Source: Panorpa germanica
Lineage: Eukaryota > Arthropoda > Insecta > Mecoptera > Panorpidae
Length of the DNA: 64,000 nt
Direction: 5' to 3'
NCBI GenBank assembly: GCA_963678705.1
Contig: OY783204.1
Coordinates: 22,950,759 to 23,014,758, forward strand
The notes beneath the pieces are model-generated. The model did no database searches. It had not been told where the DNA came from and saw only the letters and a program-made list of their open reading frames with translations. This document shows, one piece after another, positions 1 to 10,396 of this stretch (position 1 is its first letter; every line of letters starts with the position of its first letter). The position numbers and the translations under genes were made by a program.

Positions 1-194
1 GTGATTTGAGAAGAAAGCAAAATGGTTAATTTAATTGGAATATTTTGTCATTTTTATTTGAGAAAATTATAAAATTTTAGTAGAATCCAACGAAACTAGA
101 ATATTCATTGGGTTGTGTTCTGATTTTTAAATTTTTTTAATTGGAAAATTCATTAAAAGTTGTGTAATTTTTTGTCTGAAAAACCTGAAAACCC

Positions 195-379
195 TGAGCC
201 ACTTTGCCATCATATTGAAGATGCTCATGATATAAAATATCTATTTTATTGGCTACAAATGGTAAAACTACTATATCTGTCGGAATTCAAATGAAGATAA
301 AGTTGATGCGAACTATAATTGAAGTGCAATAGTGATAGAAACGCCACAAAATAGGACACTTCACCAAATGGTTTACTGG
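195..379 (+). repeat. Family H interspersed repeat, copy 1 (left end missing)
   Basis: This stretch matches two other places in the window (34309-34569 and 58567-58739). Shared landmarks are a 'catcatattgaagatg' block, a 'gtcggaattcaaatgaag' block and the right end 'ccaaatggtttactgg'. The better copies end in inverted 'cagtaaacattttgg', so the family looks like a MITE. Here the left terminal repeat is not recognisable. Confidence 0.6.
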
Positions 380-429
380 AAAGGCTCAATTTTAACCGCA
401 ATCGATACATTATAATCCTTAAATGTCAT

Positions 430-760
430 CTTAACATTCTGTAATTATATGTTTTCCTCTTCTTTTCATCCTCTTCGTGTCCTTTCTTTAATTTCTTTTT
501 CCACTACCATTACTTATCCTTAGTTAATTTATTCCCCTATACTTTTTCTGTAATTCCCGCCATATTCACTTTCTTAAGCTTTCCTGTATTCCATTCTTTT
601 TCGTCTTCCATTTCTCTCCTCAATCTCCCTATGTCAGCCATTCCTCTTTTCGTTTAATCCTCTCCAAATGACTGTTCCTCCACATTCACATTTTACTCCA
701 TGTTTCTCTCCCTTTCTTCTTTATTCTTCTTTTTCCTGACTTCTTTAAACAAATATAATA
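430..760 (-). other. Pyrimidine-rich tract, possible antisense LINE debris
   Basis: The plus strand is a long run of C and T with few purines. Read on the minus strand it gives short K/R/E-rich peptides broken by stops, including a 'CECGGTVIW' segment that loosely recalls the C-terminal zinc knuckle of non-LTR elements. The similarity is weak and could be compositional. No intact frame is present. Confidence 0.2.
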
Positions 761-1895
761 TCGTGATATAAAACGATAAATAAATAAAATTAGTTATTAT
801 ATTTTTTTGATTAAATGATGTCAAGAAATATTAGGCAATAAAACGAAATTCAAACTTTACATAGATATCTTCCGTCAATTTTTGGAAAATTAATAAAATG
901 AAAACGCCGAAAATTAAAAAATCAATTTGCAATCCAATTGTATAAAACCTTATAATATTCCAATATGAGGCTTATACCACAGCCCCGAAAACACGGCTGA
1001 TGCTGTACCGCTTCTATCAGTCTCTGCACCGTCTCTGCTATATCAATTATTACAAAACTGCACAGAGTACATATCCATCCCTTAAAAGCATGCCGGAAAT
1101 CTCAGTGCACTAATATATCAACCGGATGTAGTACGAACTGCACCGGAAATGTCATGTAGTAACTTCGACAAAAGCAAATCTACCGGAAAATATCAAGTAC
1201 CCCCTGGTATCCGGTATCGAGATATTTATACTTGTACTTCTATCTCTCTTTCTATCAGTCTGTCTTTTTTTTTATTTTTATCTCTATTTCTTTATCGCTT
1301 ATGTTGCTGTCTGGCGAGAGATAGCATCGCGACATTCATAAATCATTTGATTCGAGGATACCCAGATCCACCCTGTATTTTACAAACCACCACCCAGAGT
1401 GTCTTTAAGTTATTCTTGAAATAAAATACCATTTGCGTCATATGAAGAAGTTCTATTTTTAGACTATAATCATATTTTGTAACATTGAACTTAAAAGTAA
1501 TAAAAACTATACTTTAATAGACGTAGTATCAATGACATTGATCAAATATTGGTTTCCAGTTCGATATTTATTTTTAGTTCTATAAAATCAGTATATATGC
1601 AATCAAAGTGATATCTTCTAAGGAATATATAAATTATATTATATCCAACAAGCGACATTCATTGAAAATTGTTTATTTGTGCCCAGCACTGGTTTTGAAT
1701 TTGCTGCATACATTATTATACCATTCTATTAAGCCTAATATATCAGAGACTGGATTTCCTTCTATAGCAGCCAACTTGGCGGCTTCATCCGCAGACTCGT
1801 TCCCTCAATGTATTCTTAATTTTATCATTTATAGTTCCTTATTTTATAATTGCAAGTTATCGTTATGTTTTTATTAAAGTAAATATCTGACGCTT
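761..1895. other. No gene seen; AT-rich unassigned DNA
   Basis: The stretch holds A/T homopolymer runs and a pyrimidine run near 1245-1290. The two short open frames here (1149-1424 and 1608-1877) have low-complexity composition and no recognisable domain. Confidence 0.6.
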
Positions 1896-2353
1896 AAGTA
1901 TCATTCCCACGCACTGCTTTAATTTAATTTTTTATTTTGTATATAATTTAAATTGCTTAGCATATGGCAATACGCATATTCATTCAAAGTACCATTTTTA
2001 ATTTAATTTATTTTTTACGTTTTCTTAGTTTTTTTAGAATGTTTTAAATTAAAAATATTAAATTAAGAAAAACTATATTATATTATAACCTCCAAAATGT
2101 GACAATCTGTCAAAATGCGGTAGGATTTACTTTTAAAAGAAGTTTCATGTCAGCTTTTGAAAAATATAGAAGTGAAAACAATTTCTATAAAGCCTGATTC
2201 CCTTTCACTGAGTTTTAGTGTTAATTTAAGGTTTTAACCTAAAATATAAGTTTCAGCTTTTGCAATATAAAGAAACTAGCTTTTACCCCCGTCGCAAGCG
2301 ACGTCTGTTTCTTGTGTGTGGCAGAACTTCATGTAAAAATTTAAATTCCACCA

Positions 2354-3227
2354 GAGTTTACCCCCGTCGCAAAGCGTCTTTTTGGCGTGTATATTTGAAT
2401 CCAATAAAATAATTCGTAATTACATTTCATATTTAATTCTATTTTTAAATTGAAATAATAAATAAACTCGCACACATATACATTAACACATATAAATTGA
2501 CTTAAAAAATATATTTTTTTATCAAAATAAAAAATATTTTCAATTTATGCGTTATTTGACCAACTTTTTTTCAAAATTTGGGATTTTTTTTTTCTATTCG
2601 TAAATAAGTTACCAAGGTTAGCCTATATACAAAATTTCAACTTTCTAGCACAATTTTTACTCTCGGCAAATACCGCCCCCGTGCCCCCAAATAAAATTTT
2701 GAAATTTTGAATTTTTTTTTTTTTAATAATATACTTAATTATTCTACAATCCAGAATATGAACTTTCTCCAAAGTTCCCTACCGGGCCCCCGAATTTCTT
2801 CAACCCCCCCTTTTTCAATTTTTGAATTTCTAATTTTTGAGAAATGTCAGCATTGAATACCTTAATACACATGCAAAATTTCAACTTTCTATCTTTTACA
2901 AATTAAAAGTAATACAGCAAAAAAGGGTTCACTTTTTTTCCAGTTTTTCCAAAATTACGGGTTTCCAGGAAATTCAGGGAAAAATCCGAGGACGCCAAAA
3001 GTCTTAGAATCTGTTTCTCTACGAAATAGGAAATTTTCAGAAACATTGACGGAGCCGTTTTAGGAGCTACCATACGAATCGCGTAAACATATAAACATAT
3101 AAGAATATAAGAATATAAGAATATAAGAAAACAAACATACACCTCGGACATTATAATATAGGATAAGAACACAAATATACACCTGGGACATTATAATATA
3201 GGACACTTGGGACATTATAATATAGTT
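2354..3227 (+). repeat. Family J unit A
   Basis: This is the first full monomer. Its 3' end has expanded: 'gacattataatata' appears three times (near 3148, 3187 and 3211) where unit B has it once, and the 'agaatataa' minisatellite is longer (3095-3130). Confidence 0.75.
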
Positions 3228-4022
3228 GAGTTTACCCCCGTCGCAATGCGACGTCTTTTTAGCGTGTATCATTTGAATCCAATAAAATAATTCGTAATTA
3301 AATTTCATATTTAACTGTTCTATTTTTAAATTGAAATAATAAATAAACTCGCGCACATATACACACATATAAATTGACTAAAAAAATATTATTTTTTTAT
3401 CAAAATAAAAAATATTTTCAATTTATGCGTTATTTGACCAACTTTTTTTCAAAATTTGGGATTTTTTTTTTCGATTCGTAAATAAGTTACCAAGGTTAGC
3501 CTATATACAAAATTTCAACTTTCTAGCACAATTTTTACTTTCGGCAAATACTGCCCCCGTGCCCCCCAATAAAATTTTGAAATTTTGAATTTTTTTTTAT
3601 TAATAATATACTTAATTATTCTACAATCCAGAATATGAACTTTCTCCAAAGTTCCCTACCGGGCCCCCGAATTTCCTCAACCCCCCCTTTTTCCATTTTT
3701 GAATTTCTAATTTTTGAGAAATGTCAGCATTAAATAGCTTAATACACATGCAAAATTTCAACTTTCTATCTTTTACGAATTAAAAGTAATAGAGCAGAAA
3801 AGGGATCACTTTTTTTCCAGTTTTTCCAAAATTACGGGTTTCCAGGAAATTCAGGGAAAAATTCGGGGACGCCAAAAGTCTTAGAATTTTTTTCTCTACG
3901 AAATAGGAAATTTTTAAAAACTTCCCTGGAGCCGTTTTCGAGATGCCATACAAAATTCGAACCAAACATATAAGAATATAAGAATATAAGATCACAAATA
4001 TACACCTGGGACATTATAATAT
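3228..4022 (+). repeat. Family J unit B
   Basis: This is the second monomer, nearly colinear with unit A over its whole length but with the shorter minisatellite and terminal motif. High similarity to unit A points to a recent tandem duplication. Confidence 0.75.
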
Positions 4023-4667
4023 ATGATAAAAATAAATATATTCAATACAATAATTTATATTAAATAAAGATAGTAATTACTACAAAACTATGTATATAAC
4101 TGAAGCATGACGCATGATTTCACAAGTTCAAAATAGCATTTAAGGTTAAAAACCTTAAAATAAAACTAAAAACAATGAGTGGAAACGAGGCTCAACTAAT
4201 TGTTATTAAAAATATCAATTTTAATTATTTCACATACAATTTTGACGAACTGTCAAAATTTATATTACTAACAATGCATACGTATCAACTAAATTAACTA
4301 AACTTAAATTAAACACAAATGTAAAAAGGAATGCTTAAACAAAAACCTGAAATCTAGATTACAATATTATCAAAACATTGAGTGGGAATGAGGCTATATA
4401 ATTATAAGATACCACAAGATCTTGTAGTATGTTATTATTTTGCTCTACCCTGAATAAGAATTGTGCTTTGTCTCTTTTATACCACACTTAATTAGTCAAA
4501 ATTCATAGGTTTCATAATCTACACTTCATCGAGTGCACCGCTCAAATAGTATGAATTAACACGATTGAATTAAACACATAGTAATTTTTATATTACTAAC
4601 TTTTACTGACTATCGAAAGAGAAATGATATCGAAATTTACTTGTAATGACAGTAGTATTGAATTATA

Positions 4668-4814
4668 TTATTTAACGTATTGTCTAATATAGATAAGAGA
4701 AACGTACATTGTTTTCTTCTTCATTAACGTATAGCCCCAGGAAACTAGTACCGTTTGAAATGCTCCTACGTAGCCAAGCACGTTTCCTGCTTGAAGTTTT
4801 TCTGTTGTTCTATC
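4668..4814 (-). CDS. Possible last exon of a small split gene
   Basis: On the minus strand a frame runs from 4814 to a TAA at 4668-4670 (48 codons). It begins directly after an AG ('cattcag') that could be a splice acceptor, and it contains 'GNVLGYVGAFQTVLVSWGY', a plausible hydrophobic segment, followed by a basic tail. The phase matches the open frame at 5192-5362 if that exon ends at a GT. Against it: the intron end has a poor pyrimidine tract, the frame is short, and no family is recognised. It could be chance. Confidence 0.15.
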   Translation of the reverse strand, partial: DRTTEKLQAGNVLGYVGAFQTVLVSWGYTLMKKKTMYVSLIYIRQYVK

Positions 4815-5191
4815 CTGAATGTTTTAATCATGATCGCATTGGCCCAACTAACGTAAACTAACTCGTACTACGATCGTTTAAAAGCTAGCAAACAAGATAA
4901 TTAAATAACAAATACAAATAGAAAAATAAAAACAAATATATTATAAAAAATGTATAATTTTTAGAAATGTAAAAGTTCTTTATATTGTAGAGAATTTTTC
5001 TTTTTGTAATGTTTAAATATGAAAGAAGGTTCAAAAAAACGGAACTTTTCTTTCATGGAATGATATTTAATTGTAAATATGTATTCAAAGGTACTTTTTT
5101 ATAAGGTTCAAGAGAAATTGTAGAATGAATATCACAGATGCGTAAATGTTTTTCAGATTGGGTTTAACATTAGATATATTATTTTAATTAC

Positions 5192-5362
5192 GTTTGGTAA
5201 CGGGTCCCAGTACTCCCATTGCATATATTTACCGTCCATTTGATGATGTGATCGAGTGCACCACCCGCTATTAACGTCGCTGGCCCTATAATTTGTGACA
5301 ATGCTTCGCAAATGAAGAACATAAAAAAGACATTTAATAAATGTCATATTCTTTAACGACAT
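5192..5362 (-). CDS. Possible first exon, secreted or membrane small protein
   Basis: The minus-strand ATG at 5360-5362 opens a frame whose N-terminus ('MSLKNMTFIKCLFYVLHL') looks like a signal peptide or membrane anchor, followed by a polar, aromatic-rich segment containing 'KYMQWEYWDPLPN'. Directly after that asparagine the sequence reads GTAATT, a usable splice donor; without splicing the frame runs to 5153. Composition is less biased than the surrounding AT-rich DNA. I do not recognise the family. A 377-bp intron to 4814 would give a protein of about 105 residues. This is inference from splice-like sites only. Confidence 0.2.
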
Positions 5363-5522
5363 GGTAAAAATTTAAGGGGGAACAAAATATCAATTGCTAA
5401 ATAAATATAATGTTTTGAGTGATTTATTGTGACATGGGCGGGGTTTCCCGGGAAATTAAATTGATTTTTAGTTCCAATTTATCGCAAAATTTCAAATGAA
5501 ACAGAAAATACTTCTACTCAAA

Positions 5523-5660
5523 AAATAGACTCTTCTTTCTTAGACTAGGACTGCACTGCGAAAATAGTAATAATAAAAATATAAATAATCATTTCCGTAC
5601 GACTTTTAAATCAGCGAGTGTAAGTACATTGAATCATATATCAATGTTTTACAAAATTAC
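5523..5660. repeat. Family F MITE, degenerate copy
   Basis: The block 'ggactgcactgcgaaaatag' and the later 'tacattgaatcatat' match the family F copy at 48526-48701 in the same order. The right terminal repeat is not evident. Confidence 0.55.
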
Positions 5661-6116
5661 TGATTTATATTCGGAACTAATGAAACTTAAATTTAACTAA
5701 AGTAACGAAAAAACTCTTACCAGTTATGGACCCTTAAACATTAAAATGTGAACCTTCTCTGTTATATAAGAAAAATGCTTCAAAGAAAAATACACATAGA
5801 ACTTTACTCGTATTAAATAATGTAGTACTTGAGACGAAAATAATATTTCAAATTATGTAATTAAATTTTATTAAAAACGTAATTACAATTGTATTTATGT
5901 CAAAGAACCGTTCTTTAAATAGAGGACTATTAAAAAGAATAACAAAGTCATATCTGTACCATGCAAACGTCGAAAAGAAAATAATTTCATTTTATATAAA
6001 ATACGGAAATCGTAAATTTATATGCAAGACATACAGTTTTTATAAATTCGTGAATATAAATTTGCTAGCGGGATGTGGGTGAATCTTATGACAGATAGAC
6101 ATAAGGTTCAATTTGC
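5661..6116. other. No gene seen
   Basis: This is AT-rich DNA. A 61-codon open frame at 5897-6082 has no recognisable motif and is treated as chance. Confidence 0.6.
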
Positions 6117-6340
6117 AATAATATTCTGATTCTCACTCACTGAGTTTTAGTATTAATTTAAGATTTTAACCTAAAATGTAAATTTCATGTTAAATACAAT
6201 AATTTATATTAAATATAGAGAGTAATTATTACAAAATAATTTACATTACTGACGCACGACGCATAATTTCACAAGTTAAAAATTACATTTAAGGTTAAAA
6301 CCTTAAATTAAAACTAAAAACAGTGAGTGAGAATATGGCT
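6117..6340 (+). mobile_element. Family A MITE, copy 2
   Basis: The left end holds 'tctcactcactgagtttta' and the right end 'cagtgagtgagaatatggct', inverted versions of each other. The interior matches the outer parts of the 2191-4192 copy, including 'aatttatattaaata' and the 'gacgcataatttcacaag' block. It is about 224 bp and has no coding capacity. Confidence 0.75.
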
Positions 6341-7129
6341 ACGATTTATAAGAGTATACATAATCCTATGAATTTTCTTAAGATTATGGAGCGCTTGCTG
6401 AACTCATAATTATCTTCCTCGACCTTGTAGCAAGTACTGCATCGGCCGAACGATTTACTGTTATTTCTCTATAACTATATAGTTATGTTGAGTAACTTTT
6501 GCGATAAATATGAGTTAAGCAAATGGTCCTGTGATAGGTTTATTTTGCTATAACATTAGTTGTACTGCACATAAGAGTGCTGAAAATGACGAGGCACAAT
6601 ATGACACTCAGTACCGGAAAAACTAAGTCAGTAAGCACTTCCTGATTAAAATATGAAAATGTAAGCGTCCACAAATCCAACGGCTCGAATGAGACGCATT
6701 GGATTTATTGTATTAAACGTGGCGGGGATAGAAAGCGAGAGGAAATGCGTATTTAAATATTTTAAAACGTTCATAAAAAAATCATTGAAGGTGATTTAGC
6801 TCCTTAAAACATTTTCTTACCAGCTGTTAACTATAAACTTTTATACATAACAGAAAACATCAATTTGCTAACAAATGGTGCAGAAATATATTAAAGAAGA
6901 GCGCAATTTACTTAATATGCATTAAGACTTTATCTTTTGTTTTACAGTCTCTGAATTTAAATGGATTTTACAGTTAAGAAATATCACCTTAATATTCTTT
7001 TAAAATTCATTCTATCTTGAAATTCAATTTGTAAAGCATTCTGCAAAAGAATTACAAATTAAATTTACGTGTTCTTTAAATTCTTAAAAGCTTTTCTGGT
7101 TAATATCTCATTTACCTAGTCTTATTATA
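6341..7129. other. No feature seen
   Basis: Unassigned AT-rich DNA. A pyrimidine stretch ending in ttttacag near 6946 looks like a splice acceptor, but no coherent exon follows. Confidence 0.55.
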
Positions 7130-7588
7130 CGAGTATGATACAGATGAGATGCTGGCTGTACTTTATATTATTGTTCTGTTTGATGGCTTGGCTATTCTTG
7201 TTCTTAAAAACCTTTAGAAGAGCTAAGGGTAATGTTGTAGAAATAATTGGATTCAATATGGTTTATTATATAGAGACTTAATAAATAGCAGTCTCTCTTT
7301 ATAAAACATCTTGATAATCCTTAATTTGAGAGGATAATCAAAGTCTTCTTGCCTATTTTGTATATAAATTCCATACGCCTATTTCTTGTGTGTTTCAATA
7401 TTGCTTTACTATTAGAAAAAAACCTGTGACTATTTTTTAAATTATTACTTACTCCGCTCGGTAATTAAAGAACCCAAGTCACGCGCGGTGTGTCCATAAA
7501 CAGAGAAGGTTCTAGAGCTAGACTCCTTGCCATTCGGCACACACGCACCTCGCCAAAATTTGTAATATATGGTGTCAGAAGTGGGATA
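7130..7588 (+). mobile_element. Putative solo LTR with tRNA-Leu-type primer-binding site
   Basis: At 7571-7588 the sequence 'tggtgtcagaagtgggat' is complementary to the 3' end of a leucine tRNA, the usual primer of many insect Gypsy-type retrotransposons. The preceding ~440 bp has LTR-like features: an AATAAA at 7281 followed by a T-rich stretch, and a relatively GC-richer block just before the primer site. No gag or pol sequence follows and no second LTR is found, so this would be a remnant. The left boundary is a guess. Confidence 0.4.
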
Positions 7589-8998
7589 GCTTACCTATAC
7601 TTCTAACAATATATACATACAAAGCAATACTTTAAAAACAAACAAAGTTAAATTATGACGATAAGTTCTATAATTTCTTTTGTAATAAAAACATCTTCTT
7701 AAAGCTATTTCTTTATTTTTGATTAAATGCAAAAAAAAAAATTTAATATGTTTGTTCAAGCAAAGAAAAAAAAAATTAAGCTTTAATCTCAATCAAATTT
7801 AAACGACATTGTAGTGCTCAGAATATCAAAGAAAGAAACCAAAATGCTAGAGGCATACCTCTGCCTCTACGTCTGCGTCTGTGTCTGTCCTGAGCCTGAC
7901 AAAGGGATAAAAGAACAATTAAATCCACTAGGGGATGGTTGTCGGCTAGTATTAGACTCTGTTCAGCACCTTTACGTTATGCTACGCTATTTACAACCGA
8001 CACGGCGCGTCACGTTACGTCACGATACTAGGTGTCACAAAAAGTAACAATGCAGCAACGGTGAATACTAGTAGTCCCTTTATCACATTCCTTTTAACTT
8101 ACAATGAATCTGTGAGTTCAATCAGAGAGATTATTGCATTGAATATTTCAAGAAAGATTTTAATGTCAAATCGGGTGTTAATAATAGAAGCTATTTCGTT
8201 AATAACACTGGCCCAACATACATTCGTCTTTATTATGTTCATGCGAGTTTACAAGTAGCTTAAATCTATATGTTTGGTATAAAATTTATTTTTAATGTGT
8301 TTGCCAGTCGTGAAATATATTTACTCTGCGATCTTAGATTATAATAGATGTATTTGTAAGGACTAGATGGAACTAGTTCATCTAAATTTAAAAAAAACTA
8401 AGAAAAAAAAAATATAATATTGTCGCCGCGAAAAAAAAATATTTTCAATTTTAATTCTATCGCTAATCACAGGTATTTTAATTGTTGTTATAATAAGTTA
8501 TCTGAGATGTTTAAGTCCCATATTTCTTTGATTAATAAATTCCACGTATTCCTTCGATTAATAAAGTATATGATGACTTAGTGGTCCTAGGAAGCCCGTA
8601 AATAATAATTAAAAAAAAAAAAAAAAAAAAAAATAGGATGACTTGAACACATCTAAAAATATTATAATTCAGAATTGTGGTTCTCCCTATAGCGCAATAT
8701 AGAGTAGAACAAGTCACTAGTCGTTGTGGTTGTGATGTCTTGTTAGTCTCAACAAGAAGTCAGTTTCTACCTCTAGGAGAAATGTACAGAAGGAAGAGAA
8801 CTGTACTACCGGAATAGGATAGAACCACGACGACGAAGAAGTACTAGACTTGACTTTTATATCAAAAGATATGACTTGCAAAATGAGAAAAAAATAATCT
8901 TAAAAAACCTAATAACTGTCACTCACCACCACTCTGCAGTGTGATTTGTCGTTATAAAGAGTAATATCATACTCTAACATATACCAAGATATATACCA

Positions 8999-9000
<2 letters not shown>
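7589..9000. other. No gene seen; low-complexity patches
   Basis: It contains a short TCTGYG-like hexamer run near 7858-7890, which makes the 7814-8047 open frame cysteine-rich and artefactual, and AT-rich DNA beyond. Confidence 0.55.
8611..8633. repeat. Poly(A) run, 23 bases
   Basis: An uninterrupted run of 23 A. It could be the tail of an old retroposon, but no body is recognisable upstream. Confidence 0.9.

Positions 9001-9047
<47 letters not shown>
9001..9047. repeat. (AT)n microsatellite
   Basis: About 23 perfect AT units, preceded by a duplicated 'atataccaag' decamer. Confidence 0.95.
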
Positions 9048-9050
<3 letters not shown>

Positions 9051-9111
9051 TACAATAGAAATACATATAGAAATAATACATGTTGCAATATTACCTAAAG
9101 TGTGTAAGGCC

Positions 9112-9358
9112 TACTGTCCACGTAGCATCACTTCATACGCACGGTTTCGTCATTCACCGCTTGTTGTACGCTTTCTTGTAGCTTGCATTTAAACAAAGGA
9201 GGCTCTGTCCACGGAGCTGCAACGTGGCATTTGCTTAGTGGCAAGCAACCGTCATGCAGCCTGGGCAGCAACATGTCATAGCTGTAGCGTACTGCACGAC
9301 TCATAGACGTAATATTCTTTTAAAAATGACAGTTAATCGGCAGTCAATTTTGTTCATA
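9112..9358 (-). mobile_element. Flank of a PIF/Harbinger-like element
   Basis: This GC-richer stretch lies directly after the transposase fragment on the minus strand. It contains 'tgtccacgtagca' (9116-9128) and a second 'tgtccacggagctg' (about 9208), possible terminal or subterminal repeats of the same element. The boundary assignment is inferred. Confidence 0.3.
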
Positions 9359-9544
9359 TTATTGAACAGTAGTTATTCGGTATACTGATTGGAATACTGA
9401 ATCATCCTCTGATAACTCTCTTGCAGCAACAAACAATATGCGGTTAATGTTCTTTTCTATGTAGGGATGAAGCCAATACATTCTACGTCTGATTCGTCGT
9501 CTTCTAATAAAAGCGTATGCTATAATCACTTCCTCTTTGCACAG
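9359..9544 (-). pseudogene. PIF/Harbinger-like transposase, N-terminal fragment
   Basis: The minus-strand frame (61 codons then TAA at 9359-9361) contains an arginine run followed by 'MYWLHPYIEKN' and 'ARELSEDDSVFQSVYRIT'. The order 'RRRR...W-HP...L..D...F...YR' is that of the region before the catalytic core in PIF/Harbinger nucleases (HARBI1-like), which cut DNA during transposition. No start codon is present and the DDE domain is absent, so this is a fragment. It may come from the kind of element that mobilised families A and B, whose flanks allow a 3-bp TTA duplication; that link is speculative. Confidence 0.6.
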
Positions 9545-10164
9545 GTTAGTAAAGTTAAATAATTTGACGACAGATTTAGGTAAAATTTCGTTTATCGATA
9601 AATTAGATATCCAAAACTGTCTACCATGGTGATAGAAAACACAGAGACAGATTTGTCAGTATATGATCCTCTTTTGATGCATCAACCCTTCAAAATGTAT
9701 AAAGTTACATTATTTATAGTACATTTTCATCCAAATTGAATGTAATTAATAATTTAGTTCCACAACACAACAATAGATGGTGTTTGTTAACAAAATAATG
9801 ATGCAAAATATCAAAGATATTTCATGATGAAGACATAACGCCGCTTTCTATCGCTACATTCATTCCCCTTTCCCCTTACTTATACGTAACTACAATGTTG
9901 TGTGAACTCCTCCTAATGACGTCATTCAATATATGCTGTTGCTAACGAATGCAATTTGCGCGTCGCTTTATCAGTCGACGCTCTTTGAATGCATCGAGGT
10001 CCGTCTGTCAAGTCACACCATCAAATGGCAAGTTTATACAGAAAGCAATAACGAAGAAATCGAGTTGAAATTAATTGAAAATTCAGAGCATTATAATTTT
10101 TGATAGAAGGCGTATGATATTAGTTAGTAGATCAGTAATAATGATTTTTTACCGTCTACCGCCG
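9545..10164. other. Unassigned; possible left part of the Harbinger-like remnant
   Basis: No coding frame. A block at 9953-10010 ('gcgcgtcgctttatcagtcg') is less AT-rich than its surroundings and might be an element end, but nothing pairs with it convincingly. Confidence 0.4.
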
Positions 10165-10170
10165 TATTTC

Positions 10171-10189
10171 CCGTATCAACGATACGGGG
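10171..10189. repeat. Short palindrome beside the hAT remnant
   Basis: The bases 'cccgtatcaacgatacggg' form perfect 8-bp arms around a 3-bp loop. The same 'gatacggggccc' string recurs at the right end of the hAT remnant (about 11057). Confidence 0.7.
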
Positions 10190-10396
10190 CCCCAAACTTG
10201 TGTAAGCAAAAATTCTTTCTTTACTATTTGAAATCATTAATCCAGTTTCTAAAGCTCTACAGCATAAAATTAATGACTTACAGAAAGCTAGCATTTTGCT
10301 AAGTAATCTTTTGAATAGACTGATCGAAATAAGAAATCAAAATTCATTCCATGGTTTGCTGAACGACTCCAGAGATCTAACAAAATAGTGGGGATT

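Larger units (their letters stand above)
2284..4022 (+). repeat. Family J tandem array (partial unit plus two units of ~0.8-0.87 kb)
   Basis: Three positions begin with the same sequence, 'tttacccccgtcgca', at about 2284, 2356 and 3230. The first is followed by a short partial unit. The second opens a unit of 874 bp (2354-3227) and the third a closely similar unit ending near 4022. Each full unit has the order: start motif with the small palindrome GTCGC-aat-GCGAC, an AT-rich block, repeated 'caaaatttcaactttcta' blocks, C-rich strings, a short 'agaatataa' minisatellite, and 'gggacattataatata' at the end. No coding frame is conserved between units. The unit may be a satellite monomer or part of a larger element. 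Confidence 0.75.
2191..4192 (+). mobile_element. Family A MITE, copy 1, inserted into B and itself interrupted
   Basis: The segment starts 'agcctgattccctttcactg' and ends 'gtggaaacgaggct', matching the ends of the ~238-bp family A copy at 12115-12352. The left 90 bp and the last ~160 bp align with that copy and with 6117-6340, including 'aaggttttaacctaaaa'. The middle, about 2284-4022, is foreign and holds the family J tandem array. Normal A copies are about 220-240 bp, so about 1.75 kb has been gained. Confidence 0.7.
1896..4395 (-). mobile_element. Family B MITE, copy 1, interrupted by nested insertions
   Basis: Both ends carry the inverted terminal motif 'cattcccacgcactg' (left) and its counterpart 'gtgggaatgaggct' (right). 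The outer parts, 1896-2190 and 4193-4395, match copies at 39520-39911 and 40762-41190 in reverse orientation. Shared blocks include 'gcatatggcaatacg', 'cctccaaaatgtgacaatct' and 'cctgaaatctagattacaat'. In those copies the sequences flanking 2190 and 4193 here lie close together, so the segment 2191-4192 is an insertion. No transposase is encoded. The ends resemble those of family A, suggesting the same mobilising enzyme; the superfamily is unproven. Confidence 0.75.

Noticed and set aside
1149..1424. 91-codon open frame
   Set aside because: Its central part is a pyrimidine run giving S/L/F repeats; no domain, no splice or promoter support.
3086..3227. CRISPR-like short repeats
   Set aside because: Repeats are directly adjacent AT-rich minisatellites without spacers, in eukaryotic DNA.
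3060..3368. Minus-strand frame with repeated 'YIIMSQV'
   Set aside because: The repeat comes from the 'gggacattataatata' motif and minisatellite of array J, not from a protein.
7814..8047. Cysteine-rich frame 'LYVCVCVCPEP'
   Set aside because: Produced by a TCTGYG hexamer run; no conserved cysteine pattern.
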